NCBI GenBank assembly: GCA_019636945.1
Contig: JAHBWO010000012.1
Location: 1 to 47,633, forward strand
DNA length: 47,633 nt
Origin: Nitrospira sp.
GTDB taxonomy: Bacteria > Nitrospirota > Nitrospiria > Nitrospirales > Nitrospiraceae
Direction of reading: 5' to 3'
Below the pieces are notes generated by a model, which saw only the letters and a program-made list of their open reading frames with translations, had not been told where the DNA came from and searched no databases. This document shows positions 1 to 10,106 of this stretch, piece by piece (position 1 is the first letter of the stretch; every line of letters begins with the position of its first letter). The position numbers and the translations under genes are program-made.

Positions 1-246
1 GGGCAGAGCGCGTACTAAGTGGATCGATGGCCTATACGACATGACTGGAGGTCCATAGAGAGTCGGTAGGCAACGCAGAGGCTGGTAAGAAGCGGCGGGC
101 TCGGTCGTTCGAGCTCGCCGTCTCGGCCGGCAGGGCGGCGGATGTCAAAGATGAGAACATGAGCGCCACGGACCGCTTGACGTTGCGTGGAGGCGGTTCA
201 CGTCGATCGGCCCTCTGTCGAGGCGAACCTATAGTGGAGGCCACAG
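1..246. other. non-coding region upstream of ftsH
   Basis: No coding region is supported here; the short open frames lack ribosome sites and overlap each other. The only clear signal is the ftsH Shine-Dalgarno at 235-240. It may hold the ftsH promoter, but I see no confident -35/-10 pair. Confidence 0.4.
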
Positions 247-2055
247 GTGAACAACAAGACACAAAAACTCGTGTTTGGGATGCTGGTCGGGCTTACCATG
301 CTCTTCCTCCTCAACCTCTGGAGTGCGCCTACGCGTGCAGTCATATCGGAAGAGGTGATTTTCAGTGAGTTCATGGCGAAGCTCGATCGAGGCGATATCG
401 AGAAGGTGATTGTGCAAGGACATCGCCTGAGCGGCATATTAAAAGATAATTCCCAGCTACGAACCTATATGACGGACTATCCTGATCTCGTTCAAGAGTT
501 GCGGGAGAAGCATGTTCAGATTGAGGTCAAACCAGCAGGTGACAGTCCTTGGTATATGACGATGCTCATGACCTGGGGGCCGTTTGTGCTCTTTCTCGGT
601 CTGTGGGTATTCCTCATGCGCCGGATGCAGACTGGGAATGCGGCGATGTCTCTCGCCAAGAGCAAAGCTCGCATGCAGACGGATGCGCGGAACAAAGTGA
701 CGTTTTCAGATGTGGCAGGCATCGATGAAGTCAAAGAGGAAGTGCAGGAGACGGTTGAGTTTTTGAAGAACCCCCGAAAGTTTCAGAAACTCGGTGGACG
801 CATTCCCAAGGGAGTCTTGGTCGTGGGGCCGCCTGGAACGGGGAAGACACTATTGGCCAAGGCGATTGCCGGCGAGGCGGGCGTCCCGTTCTTCAGCATC
901 AGTGGGTCGGATTTCGTCGAAATGTTCGTGGGGGTCGGGGCTTCTCGCGTTCGCACCTTGTTCGAAGACGCAAAGAAGCATGCGCCCTGTATCGTATTTA
1001 TCGATGAGATCGATGCCGTCGGACGGTCTCGAGGTGCGGGGCTTGGGGGTGGGAACGACGAACGTGAACAAACGCTCAATCAGTTGCTGGTCGAAATGGA
1101 CGGATTCGACACGACGGAGGGTGTCATTTTGGTGGCAGCCACCAATCGGCCTGATGTGCTCGACCCGGCGCTCCTCAGACCGGGGCGATTCGATCGGCAG
1201 GTGACGGTGAATCACCCGGATCTTCGGGGCCGTTCAGAAATCCTGAAGGTGCACACGAAGAAAGTCCCGATGGCAGCGAACGTCGAGCTGGAAAAGATCG
1301 CGCGAGGCACTCCCGGTTTTTCAGGTGCGGACTTGGAAAATCTCGTCAATGAGGCGGCGCTGTGGGCGGCTCGTCAGAATAAGCATGAAGTCGGAATCGC
1401 AGACTTCGAAACGGCCAAAGACAAGATTATGATGGGCACCGAGCGCAAGAGTATGATGCTCACGGACGAGGAAAAGCGGATCACCGCCTATCATGAGGCG
1501 GGCCATGCGTTGGTGGCCACAGTACTGCCGGGTACCGATCCGGTTCACAAGGTGTCGATCATTCCAAGAGGCCGTGCATTGGGAGTCACCATGCAGCTGC
1601 CCATCGACGATCGCCACAATCATTCCAAAGAGTTTTTATACAACACGCTGGCGATTCTCATGGGCGGCAGAGTCGCCGAAGAACTGGTGTTCAAACATAT
1701 CACAACCGGTGCGGGGAACGATTTAGAGCGGGCGACGGATCTCGCGCGTAAAATGGTCTGCGAATGGGGTATGAGTGAAAAGCTTGGGCCGCTGGCGTTC
1801 GGGCAGAAAGAGGAATCGATGTTTCTGGGGCGCTCCCTCGGGGGTACGCGTGCGATCAGTAATGAAATGGCGTTGGAGATCGATCTGGAAATCAAACGCC
1901 TCATCACAGAAAACTACGAGCGAAGCAAGCATATCTTGACCGAACACAGGGTGACCTTGGAAGCATTGGCGAATGCGCTTTTGGAAAAAGAAACACTGGA
2001 TGGATGGGAAATTAAGGCGATTCTTCCGCAGTCGTCTCAACAGGTTTCAGCCTAA
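247..2055 (+). CDS. ftsH: ATP-dependent zinc metalloprotease FtsH
   Basis: Membrane-anchored AAA+ protease that extracts and degrades misfolded membrane proteins and some short-lived cytosolic ones. The 602-residue length is typical. In order: a membrane segment near residues 8-27, a periplasmic domain, a second membrane segment near 103-124, the AAA+ module with Walker A GPPGTGKT (194-201), Walker B ending IDEID, an arginine-finger region RPGRFDR, and the zinc-binding HEAGH (416-420) of the M41 peptidase. The start is GTG, chosen because AGTGGAGG lies six bases upstream. All catalytic motifs are intact. A hairpin follows the gene at 2109-2137. It appears monocistronic. Confidence 0.97.
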   Translation: MNNKTQKLVFGMLVGLTMLFLLNLWSAPTRAVISEEVIFSEFMAKLDRGDIEKVIVQGHRLSGILKDNSQLRTYMTDYPDLVQELREKHVQIEVKPAGDSPWYMTMLMTWGPFVLFLGLWVFLMRRMQTGNAAMSLAKSKARMQTDARNKVTFSDVAGIDEVKEEVQETVEFLKNPRKFQKLGGRIPKGVLVVGPPGTGKTLLAKAIAGEAGVPFFSISGSDFVEMFVGVGASRVRTLFEDAKKHAPCIVFIDEIDAVGRSRGAGLGGGNDEREQTLNQLLVEMDGFDTTEGVILVAATNRPDVLDPALLRPGRFDRQVTVNHPDLRGRSEILKVHTKKVPMAANVELEKIARGTPGFSGADLENLVNEAALWAARQNKHEVGIADFETAKDKIMMGTERKSMMLTDEEKRITAYHEAGHALVATVLPGTDPVHKVSIIPRGRALGVTMQLPIDDRHNHSKEFLYNTLAILMGGRVAEELVFKHITTGAGNDLERATDLARKMVCEWGMSEKLGPLAFGQKEESMFLGRSLGGTRAISNEMALEIDLEIKRLITENYERSKHILTEHRVTLEALANALLEKETLDGWEIKAILPQSSQQVSA

Positions 2056-2108
2056 CTGCAGTGGGCATTGCTATTTCGATTGTCACTACCGACCTACCGA
2101 TCTGATAA

Positions 2109-2137
2109 GCCTGGCTGTGGGTGTGCCGCAGCCAGGC
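2109..2137 (+). terminator. hairpin downstream of ftsH
   Basis: Nine perfect pairs (GCCTGGCTG/CAGCCAGGC) plus three inner pairs, one of them G-T, around a 5-nt loop, 53 bp after the ftsH stop. There is no T-tract, so it may be a weak terminator or an mRNA-stabilising stem. Confidence 0.4.
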
Positions 2138-2304
2138 GCTAGGAGCTGCTCCTGATCCGCTGTCCGGTTGTCGGACATGCAATTCGTTGAAGAAACAACG
2201 ATTGATTGCCCTTTCATTGCGTTGCGGTACGATACGTCATCCCAGGTGTTCCTGAACTAGGCTCTCTGGGGCCATTCATGAGCGTTTCTACGACAACCGC
2301 CAAT

Positions 2305-2394
2305 GGGCCGCTGCGACGATATCCGTCGCTCGTCGTTCGTGAAGCGCCTGAATCCGGAACGAGAGACGCTTCACGTGCGGCGTTTCACGAGATG
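2305..2394 (+). repeat. dispersed palindromic intergenic repeat, copy 1
   Basis: A ~90-bp block between ftsH and malQ recurs in opposite orientation at 10281-10377 with most bases conserved. Its core is the inverted pair CGTGAAGCG (2338-2346) / CGCTTCACG (2367-2375). The size, intergenic location and internal dyad fit a REP/MITE-like family. I see no open frame in it. Confidence 0.65.
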
Positions 2395-2469
2395 CGCTAT
2401 CCAAGTGGTTTCGTGTTGAATCGTCAAGATGGCATTGACTTGATGTAACCCTTCACGCACACTCCCGGC

Positions 2470-4722
2470 ATGTACGATCAGTCTGAAAGCGACCTCTTAC
2501 GGATGTTGGCCGATCGGGCCGGCATTGCAGCGGACTACTACGACATTGCCGGCATCCAGCATGTGACGACGGAGGAGACCCGGCGCGCCATCCTTGCCGC
2601 CATGAATCTGCGGGTATCCAATCGTGACGAGCTTGTGGCTGAACTTGAGGCATGGGATGACCGCTGGTACTTACGAGGGTGTGAACCGGTCCATGTGTTG
2701 CGAGTGGGACGTTCGGCGGGAACCTGGTCGCTGGCTGTACCCTGTGAACGTTCGGATGAGTCGGATCTGTCCGTCAAATGGACCGTCAGGGCAGAACAGG
2801 GAGAAGTCCAATATGAACAGGTGGAGGGACCAAGCCTCACGGTTGAAGAAACTCGCATGGTACAGGGACGCCGGTTTGTGCGGGTCGCAGTGGCCTTTCC
2901 ACAAGATCTGCCGCTTGGGTACTACACACTGAACGCCCAAGCCAAGGGAGGCCGCACGAACACGGAGGCTACATCCCGCCTCATCGTGGCACCGGAACGC
3001 TGTTATATTCCCGATCAGCTGCAGCAGGGCATGCGATGGTGGGGGATCGCTCTGCAACTCTATTCATTACGGAGCCATCACAATTGGGGAGTCGGGGATT
3101 TCCGGGACCTCGGCGCCGTCATCGACTGGGCCGGTAAACAGCTGGGTGCCGCAGTGATTGGGCTCAACCCGCTCCATGCGCTCAAGAACACGAAACCCTA
3201 TCACATCAGCCCCTATTCACCTACCAGCCGGCTCTTTCTGAATGACCTGTATATTGACGTGACTCAAGTGGCTGAGTGTGGGACGGACGCTGAGGTGCAG
3301 GTCCGATTGGCCGATCCCTCCGTTCGCGCTCGGATCGAGGCGGCGCGGCAAAGCGAGTTGGTGGATTATGATGCGGTGCAGTCGGTCAAGCGGGAGATTC
3401 TCGAACTGTGTTATCAGGCGTTTGTACGGGATAACTTCGACGGGGTCGAACCGGCGTTGTATCCGACGACCGATCGTGGGCGAAGCTTTCAGGACTTCAC
3501 GGAGCGAGAGGGTGAGTCACTCGTACGGTATGCGCTGTTTCAAGCGTTGGAAGAAGCGCACCGGCCTTCTCAGTCCCCTTCAGTTGTTTGGGAGGACTGG
3601 CCCGAGGCCTATCGCACGCCGACGTCGGAAGAGGTGGGAGCGTTTCGCCGCCACCATATGCATCGGGTGCGGTTTTTTCAATACCTGCAATGGCTGGCAG
3701 CGGAGCAATTGCGCCTGTTGGTCAAGCGGACACATGATGCGGGGATGCCGATCGGCCTGTATCATGACTTTGCCTTGGGCAGCGATCGGTATGGTGCCGA
3801 TGGGTGGCTGAATCAAGAAGTTCTGGCCTTCAACGCCGATTGCGGGGCCCCGCCCGATGCCTTCGCGCCCGAAGGACAGAACTGGGGATTTTCCCCGCTC
3901 GACCCTGTGCGACTGCGTGCGACCGGGTACCGGTATTTTAGTGCGGTGCTCCGTAACAATCTTCGCTATGGAGGTGCGATACGGATCGACCATGTCATGG
4001 CCCTGTTTCGCCTGTTTTGGATTCCCCGTGGACTTCCGCCTGCAATGGGAACGTATGTGTACTATCATGACGACGAATTGCTGGCGATTCTGGCGTTGGA
4101 GAGCGTACGGGCTCAAGCACTCGTAATCGGTGAAGATCTGGGCACCGTTCCCGATTGGGTGCGTGAACGACTCGGACCCGCCGGAGTCTTATCCTACCGA
4201 GTCTTCTATTTCGAGCGAGAACATTGGGGAGGATGGAAGCCTCCGGCTCACTATCCTGCACAATCGCTTGCGGTGGCCACGACACACGATCTGCCGACGC
4301 TGGTAGGGTATTGGGAAGGTGCGGATATCGACACACGATCCGCGCTGGGCTTGTTTCCTTCGGAGGAGGCGCGTCAAGCGATGTGGGCGGAACGGCAGCG
4401 AGAGAAGAGCGGGATCCTCGCGGCCTTGAAGTCGGACGGGCTCCTGCCTTCGTGGGTTTCGGATGATCCGGTCTATACCCCGACCATGACGCCAGAATTG
4501 GTGGACTGTATCCATCAGTATCTGGCCAGGAGCCCTGCCTGGATGGTCTTGACCAATCTCGAAGATATGATCGGTACCCGCCTCCAGACGAATCTTCCTG
4601 GGACGGTGGACCAGCATCCGAACTGGTGTCGGAAGTTGAGTGTGACGGTGGAGGATTTGACGCAAGACTCTCGACCCGAACGGCTGGCAGCCCTGTTGCG
4701 TTTGACCCGCCCTCTTGTGTAA
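2470..4722 (+). CDS. malQ: 4-alpha-glucanotransferase (amylomaltase)
   Basis: GH77 disproportionating enzyme that transfers alpha-1,4-glucan segments between maltodextrins and glycogen-derived oligosaccharides in the cytosol. At 750 residues it is the long, E. coli MalQ-like type, with an N-terminal extension (about 1-170) before the catalytic barrel. Key residues visible: nucleophile D507 in RIDHVM, acid/base E555 in GEDLGTVP, and D607 in THDLPT. The start ATG has no good Shine-Dalgarno and the exact start is less certain. It probably serves glycogen turnover together with genes outside the window. The histidine kinase begins 77 bp downstream and may be cotranscribed, but no functional link is evident. 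Confidence 0.95.
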   Translation: MYDQSESDLLRMLADRAGIAADYYDIAGIQHVTTEETRRAILAAMNLRVSNRDELVAELEAWDDRWYLRGCEPVHVLRVGRSAGTWSLAVPCERSDESDLSVKWTVRAEQGEVQYEQVEGPSLTVEETRMVQGRRFVRVAVAFPQDLPLGYYTLNAQAKGGRTNTEATSRLIVAPERCYIPDQLQQGMRWWGIALQLYSLRSHHNWGVGDFRDLGAVIDWAGKQLGAAVIGLNPLHALKNTKPYHISPYSPTSRLFLNDLYIDVTQVAECGTDAEVQVRLADPSVRARIEAARQSELVDYDAVQSVKREILELCYQAFVRDNFDGVEPALYPTTDRGRSFQDFTEREGESLVRYALFQALEEAHRPSQSPSVVWEDWPEAYRTPTSEEVGAFRRHHMHRVRFFQYLQWLAAEQLRLLVKRTHDAGMPIGLYHDFALGSDRYGADGWLNQEVLAFNADCGAPPDAFAPEGQNWGFSPLDPVRLRATGYRYFSAVLRNNLRYGGAIRIDHVMALFRLFWIPRGLPPAMGTYVYYHDDELLAILALESVRAQALVIGEDLGTVPDWVRERLGPAGVLSYRVFYFEREHWGGWKPPAHYPAQSLAVATTHDLPTLVGYWEGADIDTRSALGLFPSEEARQAMWAERQREKSGILAALKSDGLLPSWVSDDPVYTPTMTPELVDCIHQYLARSPAWMVLTNLEDMIGTRLQTNLPGTVDQHPNWCRKLSVTVEDLTQDSRPERLAALLRLTRPLV

Positions 4723-4799
4723 GTAGTGCCGGCAAGGAATCCTCACGGTCGAGATGCGCTCAATGCAGAGACGGTGATCCTGTCAGACAGGGCAAAGCA

Positions 4800-5972
4800 A
4801 TGGCAGCCATGACGCATCGGGACCGCTTCGTACTGGCCATCGCCGCAGCCTGTTTTCTGATCATCCTGATCATCGAGCAGTTTGCTCCGGCCAATGTCGT
4901 CGTGGCCTATGGATACGTGGTGCCGATTTTGCTGGTTGCGACCTTTCGGAATCGCACGATGATGCTGGTCACCGTCTTGGCCTGTGTGGTCGCGACCTAT
5001 TCAGGTCTGCTCCAACCCACCAAGCCCGGTCGATTCCAAGCGGCGCTGATCAATCGAAGCGTCGTCGTCAGTGTCTTGTTGCTGGTCGCGTATCTCGGCA
5101 TGAGTTGGGAAGAGCGGAAGGCGAGAGAGGAGGCGGCGCGAGCAGCGTTGGCCAATGAAACGGAGAGTCTGCTCAAGGCCAATACGCAACTGGTGCAGGC
5201 GAAGGATCAACTGAATCGGTCTGAACGACTGGCGGCGGTCGGACAGCTGGTGGCCTCCGTGGCGCATGAAGTCGGCACGCCGCTTCACTCGATTGCCTGG
5301 CATGTGCAGGCTTTGGCTGAAGAACCTGGTGTGACCCCTGAGATGAAGAAGCGGGTGGCTGTCATTGATGAGCAGCTGTCGCGAGTGGTGCGTATCATCC
5401 AGGACCTGCTGTCCTCGACCCGTCCCCGTCAACCGGAACCGGAATGGCGTTCAGTTGAAGAAGTGGTGAGTCCTTCGGCGGTATTGATGGAGCCGGCGTT
5501 TCATGAGAAAGGCCTCACGTTGACGGTCGAGATTCCCAAAGCTCTTCCGTTCGTATGGGCGGACAAGGAAAAGATTCATCAAGTACTCGTGAATGTGTTG
5601 GCGAATGCACTCGCCGCAACCCCTGCACAAGGGACGGTGACCGTGACAGCGGGATGTCGCGAGGCGTCAGTCGACGAGCTCGAGCGCGGTCGACTCGTAG
5701 CAGACGGCATGTCTGCGATGGTATTGACAATCGTGGTACAGGATACGGGGTGCGGAATGCCGGCCGCCGATCTGGACAAGGCGTTCGAGCCGTTTTTTAC
5801 CACCAAGGCGGTTGGTAAAGGGACTGGTTTGGGGCTATTCTTAAGCCGCGAATCAGTCGTGGCCCATGGCGGGAGCCTGGTGCTCAGCAGTGTGATCGGG
5901 CAGGGCACGACCGTGACAATGACGTTGCCGGCGATGCGACGTGACCCTGGCCTCGTGAACGAAGAAACATGA
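4800..5972 (+). CDS. membrane-bound sensor histidine kinase
   Basis: Two-component sensor kinase of 390 residues. The N-terminal ~110 residues are several hydrophobic segments with almost no extracytoplasmic domain, suggesting an intramembrane sensor. A short coiled coil leads to HisKA (H156 in VAHEVGTP) and HATPase_c, with N box NVLANAL, G1 DTGCGMP and G2 GKGTGLGL. All catalytic motifs are intact. The reading frame stays open back into malQ, but homology begins near MAAMTHRD, so 4800 (or 4809) is preferred. Its probable partner is the NtrC-type regulator at 6160. The pair is separated by a degenerate duplication of the junction sequence. Confidence 0.88.
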   Translation: MAAMTHRDRFVLAIAAACFLIILIIEQFAPANVVVAYGYVVPILLVATFRNRTMMLVTVLACVVATYSGLLQPTKPGRFQAALINRSVVVSVLLLVAYLGMSWEERKAREEAARAALANETESLLKANTQLVQAKDQLNRSERLAAVGQLVASVAHEVGTPLHSIAWHVQALAEEPGVTPEMKKRVAVIDEQLSRVVRIIQDLLSSTRPRQPEPEWRSVEEVVSPSAVLMEPAFHEKGLTLTVEIPKALPFVWADKEKIHQVLVNVLANALAATPAQGTVTVTAGCREASVDELERGRLVADGMSAMVLTIVVQDTGCGMPAADLDKAFEPFFTTKAVGKGTGLGLFLSRESVVAHGGSLVLSSVIGQGTTVTMTLPAMRRDPGLVNEET

Positions 5973-6159
5973 TGCACTCGGCGACGATCCTGGTGCCGAT
6001 GACGACGCGGGTGCCCCTGAGCTGCTGGCAGAAGCACTCGGAAAAAAATGCGATCAGATTGTCAGGTTTGCTTCGGAGTGAGATCGGGCAGGGGACGACC
6101 GTGACGATGACGGTACCGGCGATGTGACGTGAACCTGGTCGAGTGAAGGAGGAGGCATA
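5973..6159 (+). repeat. decayed 188-bp tandem duplication of the kinase/regulator junction
   Basis: This stretch repeats, 188 bp later, the end of the kinase gene (6082 onward resembles 5894 onward) and contains a mutated copy of the regulator's first ~30 codons (5973 onward resembles 6160 onward, e.g. GCGACGAT at 5981 and 6169). The copies are diverged and frameshifted, so it encodes nothing. It is a non-functional duplication scar, not a promoter region of ordinary origin. Confidence 0.75.
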
Positions 6160-7590
6160 ATGCAGTCTGCGACGATTCTGGTGGCCGATGATGATGCGGT
6201 GGCCCGCGAGCTGTTGGCGGAAGCGCTCAGGAAGGAAGGCTATCAGGTCGAGGCGTTTGCGAGCGGGGAAGAGGTGATCGCCAGGGGGCGCGAGGGGCGA
6301 GTCGATCTGGTGTTGACCGATATTCGTATGGGGGCAGTGGATGGGCTCACGGTATTACGGGAGTTCAAGCGGGTGAGTCCGAATACGGCGGTGGTGGTGC
6401 TGACGGCGTTCGGTTCGCTGGAAGGGGCGATTGAGGCGATCAAGCAAGGGGCCTACGATTATCTTGCGAAACCGTTTAAGCGGGAAGATATCAAACTGGT
6501 CGTCAAGCGGGCACTGGATCACTGTCGGTTGATTCGCGAGAATGCGCGGTTCCGAGAAGAATTGAAAAGCAAGGGCGAGTGGTCCCCGTTGGTCGGAAGC
6601 AGCACGGCGATGTTGGAGGTGTACAAACTGGTCGCCCGTGTGGCGGAGAGCAAGAGCACCGTATTGTTGCAGGGGGAAAGCGGGACAGGCAAAGAACTGA
6701 TCGCCCGCGCGATTCATACGAATGGTCCTCGACGGGATAAGCCGTTCATTCCCGTCAATTGCGGCGCCTTACCGGATACGTTGCTGGAGTCGGAAATGTT
6801 CGGATACGAGAAGGGGGCGTTCACCGGGGCCGCAGGGACGAAGGTTGGACTGTTCGAATCGGCCAACGGGGGAACACTATTTCTCGATGAAATCGGTGAG
6901 CTCGGACAGTCGTTGCAAGTGAAATTATTGCGGGTGATGCAAGATCAAGAAGTGCGGCGAGTCGGGAGCACGACATCCACCAAAGTCGATGTCCGGATCA
7001 TTGCCGCGACCAATCGCGATCTGGAACAGTTGGTGAAGGAAGGAAAGTTCCGGGATGATCTGTTCTACCGCCTCAAAGTGGTGCCGATCACCTTGCCGTC
7101 GTTGGCGGAACGCCGGGAGGACATTCCGATGCTGGTGCATCACTTTCTGCAGAAGTGTGCCACGGGAGCCGCGCATGTGGTCCGGGGGGTCCTGCCGGAA
7201 ACCATGACGCTGTTGACCCAGTATCGCTGGCCGGGCAACGTGCGTGAGTTGGAGAATGCGATTGAACGGGCGGTATCGTTGAGTCACGGCCCCATGTTGA
7301 CCCCTGAGGATCTGCCGGAAGTGATTCGGCAGGGAACATCTACCGAAGAAGAAGCGAGTCTTGTTCCGGGCGATCCGCTGGATGATGCCTATCTGACACT
7401 CGAGGAAGTTGAGAAACGGCATCTGATTCGCGTGCTCAAGGAAACGAAAGGCAATAAGGTGAAGGCTGCAAAGATCTTGGGGATCGATAGACGCACCCTC
7501 TATCGGATGGCCGAACGGTTTGGTCTGGATCTTGGCGAAGAACTAGAGGGCGCAGAGAAAGAGCCGATCGGACAGGGTGGAACTTCCTAA
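6160..7590 (+). CDS. sigma54-dependent response regulator, NtrC family
   Basis: Phosphorylation-controlled activator of sigma54 promoters, 476 residues, the usual size. It has a receiver domain (1-120, phospho-acceptor D54 in LTDIRM), an AAA+ domain with Walker A GESGTGKE (172-179) and the sigma54-contact loop GAFTGA (219-224), and a C-terminal Fis-type helix-turn-helix ([18 protein letters not shown]). The ribosome site GAAGGAGGAGG just upstream fixes the start. It is presumably phosphorylated by the kinase encoded just before it. The target genes are unknown; no convincing -24/-12 promoter was found in the neighbouring intergenic regions. A strong terminator follows. Confidence 0.95.
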   Translation: MQSATILVADDDAVARELLAEALRKEGYQVEAFASGEEVIARGREGRVDLVLTDIRMGAVDGLTVLREFKRVSPNTAVVVLTAFGSLEGAIEAIKQGAYDYLAKPFKREDIKLVVKRALDHCRLIRENARFREELKSKGEWSPLVGSSTAMLEVYKLVARVAESKSTVLLQGESGTGKELIARAIHTNGPRRDKPFIPVNCGALPDTLLESEMFGYEKGAFTGAAGTKVGLFESANGGTLFLDEIGELGQSLQVKLLRVMQDQEVRRVGSTTSTKVDVRIIAATNRDLEQLVKEGKFRDDLFYRLKVVPITLPSLAERREDIPMLVHHFLQKCATGAAHVVRGVLPETMTLLTQYRWPGNVRELENAIERAVSLSHGPMLTPEDLPEVIRQGTSTEEEASLVPGDPLDDAYLTLEEVEKRHLIRVLKETKGNKVKAAKILGIDRRTLYRMAERFGLDLGEELEGAEKEPIGQGGTS

Positions 7591-7638
7591 TGGAGGAATC
7601 GGGACACGAGACGAGGCCGTCACGTGAGGAAAAAAGAA

Positions 7639-7666
7639 AACGCCACGGCCGTCAGGCCGTGGCGTT
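7639..7666. terminator. bidirectional intrinsic terminator
   Basis: A 12-bp perfect stem (7639-7650 / 7655-7666) with a 4-nt loop lies between the convergent regulator (plus) and lipoprotein (minus) genes. A-rich sequence on its left gives a U-rich tail for minus-strand transcripts, and TTATT follows on the plus side. Confidence 0.9.
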
Positions 7667-7691
7667 ATTCAATGCAAGCGGCAAGGCGCGA

Positions 7692-8177
7692 TTATTTTGC
7701 GCCGTAAAATGTATCCGTTGTGTAAGTGGTCTGGACGATTTTCAACTCATTCTTGATTAAGCGCAGTTTATTTTGTGCACTCTGTGGGACCTGGGGGGCA
7801 GTTGGACCCCAGCTATCAAACATTGTTTGCTTGCCTTCAGACGAGACTTGCAGACGGAGGCGAGAGCTCTGATCGGTCTCCGCCGTCACGGACGCTTCAG
7901 CCTGGCTTCTGACAACCCCAAACCGTCCTCTCACGAGCCAATCCCAGACGCTCGGTTGTTCACCCCTGTAGCCTGTCTTCAGCTGAGACCCATCCTTCCA
8001 ATCCACACAGCAGTAGTCATCATCGGCCAACACTTTTGTCACAGCGGCTTTGACCCGGTCTGCCGAGACAGGCAACGTGACTTCAACGACATCAGGCTCC
8101 ACGGGGTGCTGGACACCGGCACATCCAAACGTGACGGCGGTGAGGGCGACAATGGCGAGGTAGTCCATTCGGATCAT
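7692..8177 (-). CDS. hypothetical lipoprotein
   Basis: 161 residues with a hydrophobic signal and lipobox VTFGC, so probably a lipid-anchored envelope protein. The mature part has a predicted alpha/beta character (VTLPVSADRVKAAVTKVL..DDYCCVDWKDG..LKTGY) typical of small BON- or DUF-type outer-membrane lipoproteins, but I do not recognise the family. Its start overlaps the end of the upstream Lrp-like gene by 4 bp, so the minus-strand genes 8595, 8174 and 7692 form one operon ending at the terminator at 7639. Confidence 0.75.
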   Translation of the reverse strand: MIRMDYLAIVALTAVTFGCAGVQHPVEPDVVEVTLPVSADRVKAAVTKVLADDDYCCVDWKDGSQLKTGYRGEQPSVWDWLVRGRFGVVRSQAEASVTAETDQSSRLRLQVSSEGKQTMFDSWGPTAPQVPQSAQNKLRLIKNELKIVQTTYTTDTFYGAK

Positions 8178-8590
8178 TTTGTTCTGGCCTCCTTCAGACG
8201 GTAGACAAGGTGAGTATCAGTCTGCGTCACTCCTTCGATGCTATGGATCCGACTCAGTACAAGCTGAGTCAAGGCGTCTTGATCGGGGATCTGTGCAATC
8301 GCGATGATATCCGGATTTCCCCAACAGGGATCAATCGTTTTGATCTCTTTAATTTCTCCAAGCGTTTTCACAACCGCGGATGTCATTCCCGGCATGACAT
8401 TGATCAGAACGTATGCCCGATCCGATGCGCCGTGATCCCCAGGCTCAGGTCCATGGATTGTATACGGAACTGAACCGGAAGAGGGCTGCTTTATAGCAAA
8501 GCCGGTTTGCCCTGTCAATACGGGCTTGCGGGGCGATGTTTTGGGGGATGAGGCGGTAGACGGGATGGATTTGAGGTTTGGTTTTGCCAT
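8174..8590 (-). CDS. stand-alone Lrp/AsnC ligand-binding (RAM) domain protein
   Basis: About 138 residues. The last ~85 (AYVLINVMPG...VVKTLGEIKEIKTIDPCWGNPDIIAIAQIP...HSIEGVTQTDTHLV, abridged) match the effector-binding domain of Lrp/AsnC regulators. The helix-turn-helix is absent; instead there is a basic, Ser/Thr/Pro-rich N-terminal tail. Such proteins may bind amino acids or modulate full-length regulators. The start MAKPNLKS is preferred over an upstream in-frame ATG (8611) that overlaps the preceding gene. Function is inferred from the fold only. Confidence 0.75.
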   Translation of the reverse strand: MAKPNLKSIPSTASSPKTSPRKPVLTGQTGFAIKQPSSGSVPYTIHGPEPGDHGASDRAYVLINVMPGMTSAVVKTLGEIKEIKTIDPCWGNPDIIAIAQIPDQDALTQLVLSRIHSIEGVTQTDTHLVYRLKEARTK

Positions 8591-8594
8591 GGTC

Positions 8595-10106
8595 TCACTT
8601 TGGCGCAACAAGCACCTCGATCCGGCAGTGCTCGCTGACGCTGGTTAAGGTGGTTTCGAGCCGTTTGGGGCTCCCGATACGGCCTTCCGGATCGTACACA
8701 AAGCAAAAGAGAGTGGAGCAGCGCCCTTGGGTCCGATAATGCGCAGCATCCGCCAGGACCTGGTCCGTCAGTTCTTTAGTCGTCAAGCCTGGTCCGGTTT
8801 TCTTCGCGACGATGGCGATCTGATCCCGATTGACCAACAGGGTCGTCCGTGAGGCGCCTTCTGTGTAGGGCGGGATCCATTCATCGGTTGCGACCTCATC
8901 GAATTCCACTTTCAATAGGGCACACAACAGATCCTGTAAGTCGTACTCGTCATCGACTTCAATAGTTGGCCGATAGTCCTTTCGAAGTCGGAGATGGCGG
9001 GCGACCGAGTGGAACCGCTGGCAGACTTTCCGGATGAGCGCAAGGGGGTCATGATCACGTACGGTTTCGGGCATGGGTGGCATGCTCAGGGTCATCGATG
9101 GGTTGTCTGACACGGGAGTGGGCGGAGTCGCTCTCATGGGAGGTGACGCCTGTGGGCTTGTCTCGAGAGCTGGAGCGTCGATATGCGGAGGAGGAAAGGA
9201 GGAGGATACTGGTGGATTCGTGAGGGAAGTGGTTTGAGCCTGTGCCGTGTCCACTCGTTTCTCAATCGATGGGGGGATGGGCGGAGGGGGCGGTGATGAA
9301 GCCTTTGGGAGAAGCGACGGTGTAGTGGAGGCGGTTGTCTGGTGAACCTCGGGGGCGATCGGTGCAGGGAGCGGCATTGGTGTTGGTGGGGGAACGGGTA
9401 CAGACGCGATTGGAGGAGTTGGTATTGCTGGTTCGGGAGCAATCGGTGGTGCTGATGCCAGGGCAGTGAAAGTCGCTGTTGGATGTTCAGTAGGAGCAGA
9501 ACTGGGAGCCGGCGTTGGAGGAGTCTGGATGAGACTCGGTCCCGGGGTCGGAAGTTGAGCCGTCGGCTCGATCGTCGATGGGGGTGGTACCGTCGGAGCA
9601 CTGGGAGGCATGGAAGACCCCACGTCTGGCGTTGGGACGGCGGCGGTGGGTGCGGGTGGTTGTGTACGCGTAGTTGCCGGCGTCGGTGCCGGTGCTGAAA
9701 CGAGTTCCAGCTGTGCCGCGGGGCGAGGAGTTGGTTTCGATGCAGGGTCGGTCGTCGCCGTCGGTTTCAGTCCGTGTAGTTCAAGCTTTCGGTCCTGCAG
9801 GGTCTGAATCAATCCCTTGATGACGACGAGGCTCTGGGCTATCTCCCCCTTGTCTCCGGTACGAATTTTGAAGTTCCGGTACGTTTGGTATTCCTGCGAT
9901 CGTTCTCCGAATGTCTGGCGCAAACACTCCCGAAATTTCAGCTCGGCCTTGCTGCGGGCGGCATCACGGTAGGGAAAGCCGTCTTGGCTGAGATCATGAA
10001 TGGCCGCCAGAAGTTCCTGAAATTTATTGATGCCGAGCGAGAGCTCTTCCAGAAGGTCGGTCTTGGGTCGCGGGCGTTGCTGTTCCCCTGCGCGTGCTCG
10101 TGCCAT
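8595..10106 (-). CDS. proline-rich protein with C-terminal PD-(D/E)XK-like domain
   Basis: 503 residues in three parts: a charged helical N-terminal domain (~1-120), a low-complexity Pro/Thr/Ala/Ser linker (~120-340), and a C-terminal domain (~345-503) resembling the DpnII/MboI-like restriction endonuclease fold (IEVDDEYDLQDLLCALL..., then a lysine-rich core strand, then CFVYDPEGRI). In that family I expect an acidic residue in the first core strand and E-x-K in the second. Here they read RTTLLV and IVAKKT, so the catalytic acids seem replaced and the domain may only bind DNA. Base composition is strongly biased by the linker. The family comparison is from memory. Confidence 0.7.
   Translation of the reverse strand: MARARAGEQQRPRPKTDLLEELSLGINKFQELLAAIHDLSQDGFPYRDAARSKAELKFRECLRQTFGERSQEYQTYRNFKIRTGDKGEIAQSLVVIKGLIQTLQDRKLELHGLKPTATTDPASKPTPRPAAQLELVSAPAPTPATTRTQPPAPTAAVPTPDVGSSMPPSAPTVPPPSTIEPTAQLPTPGPSLIQTPPTPAPSSAPTEHPTATFTALASAPPIAPEPAIPTPPIASVPVPPPTPMPLPAPIAPEVHQTTASTTPSLLPKASSPPPPPIPPSIEKRVDTAQAQTTSLTNPPVSSSFPPPHIDAPALETSPQASPPMRATPPTPVSDNPSMTLSMPPMPETVRDHDPLALIRKVCQRFHSVARHLRLRKDYRPTIEVDDEYDLQDLLCALLKVEFDEVATDEWIPPYTEGASRTTLLVNRDQIAIVAKKTGPGLTTKELTDQVLADAAHYRTQGRCSTLFCFVYDPEGRIGSPKRLETTLTSVSEHCRIEVLVAPK

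Noticed and set aside
3995..4735. Minus-strand frame of 246 codons across malQ
   Set aside because: Shadow of malQ, whose catalytic motifs are intact on the plus strand.
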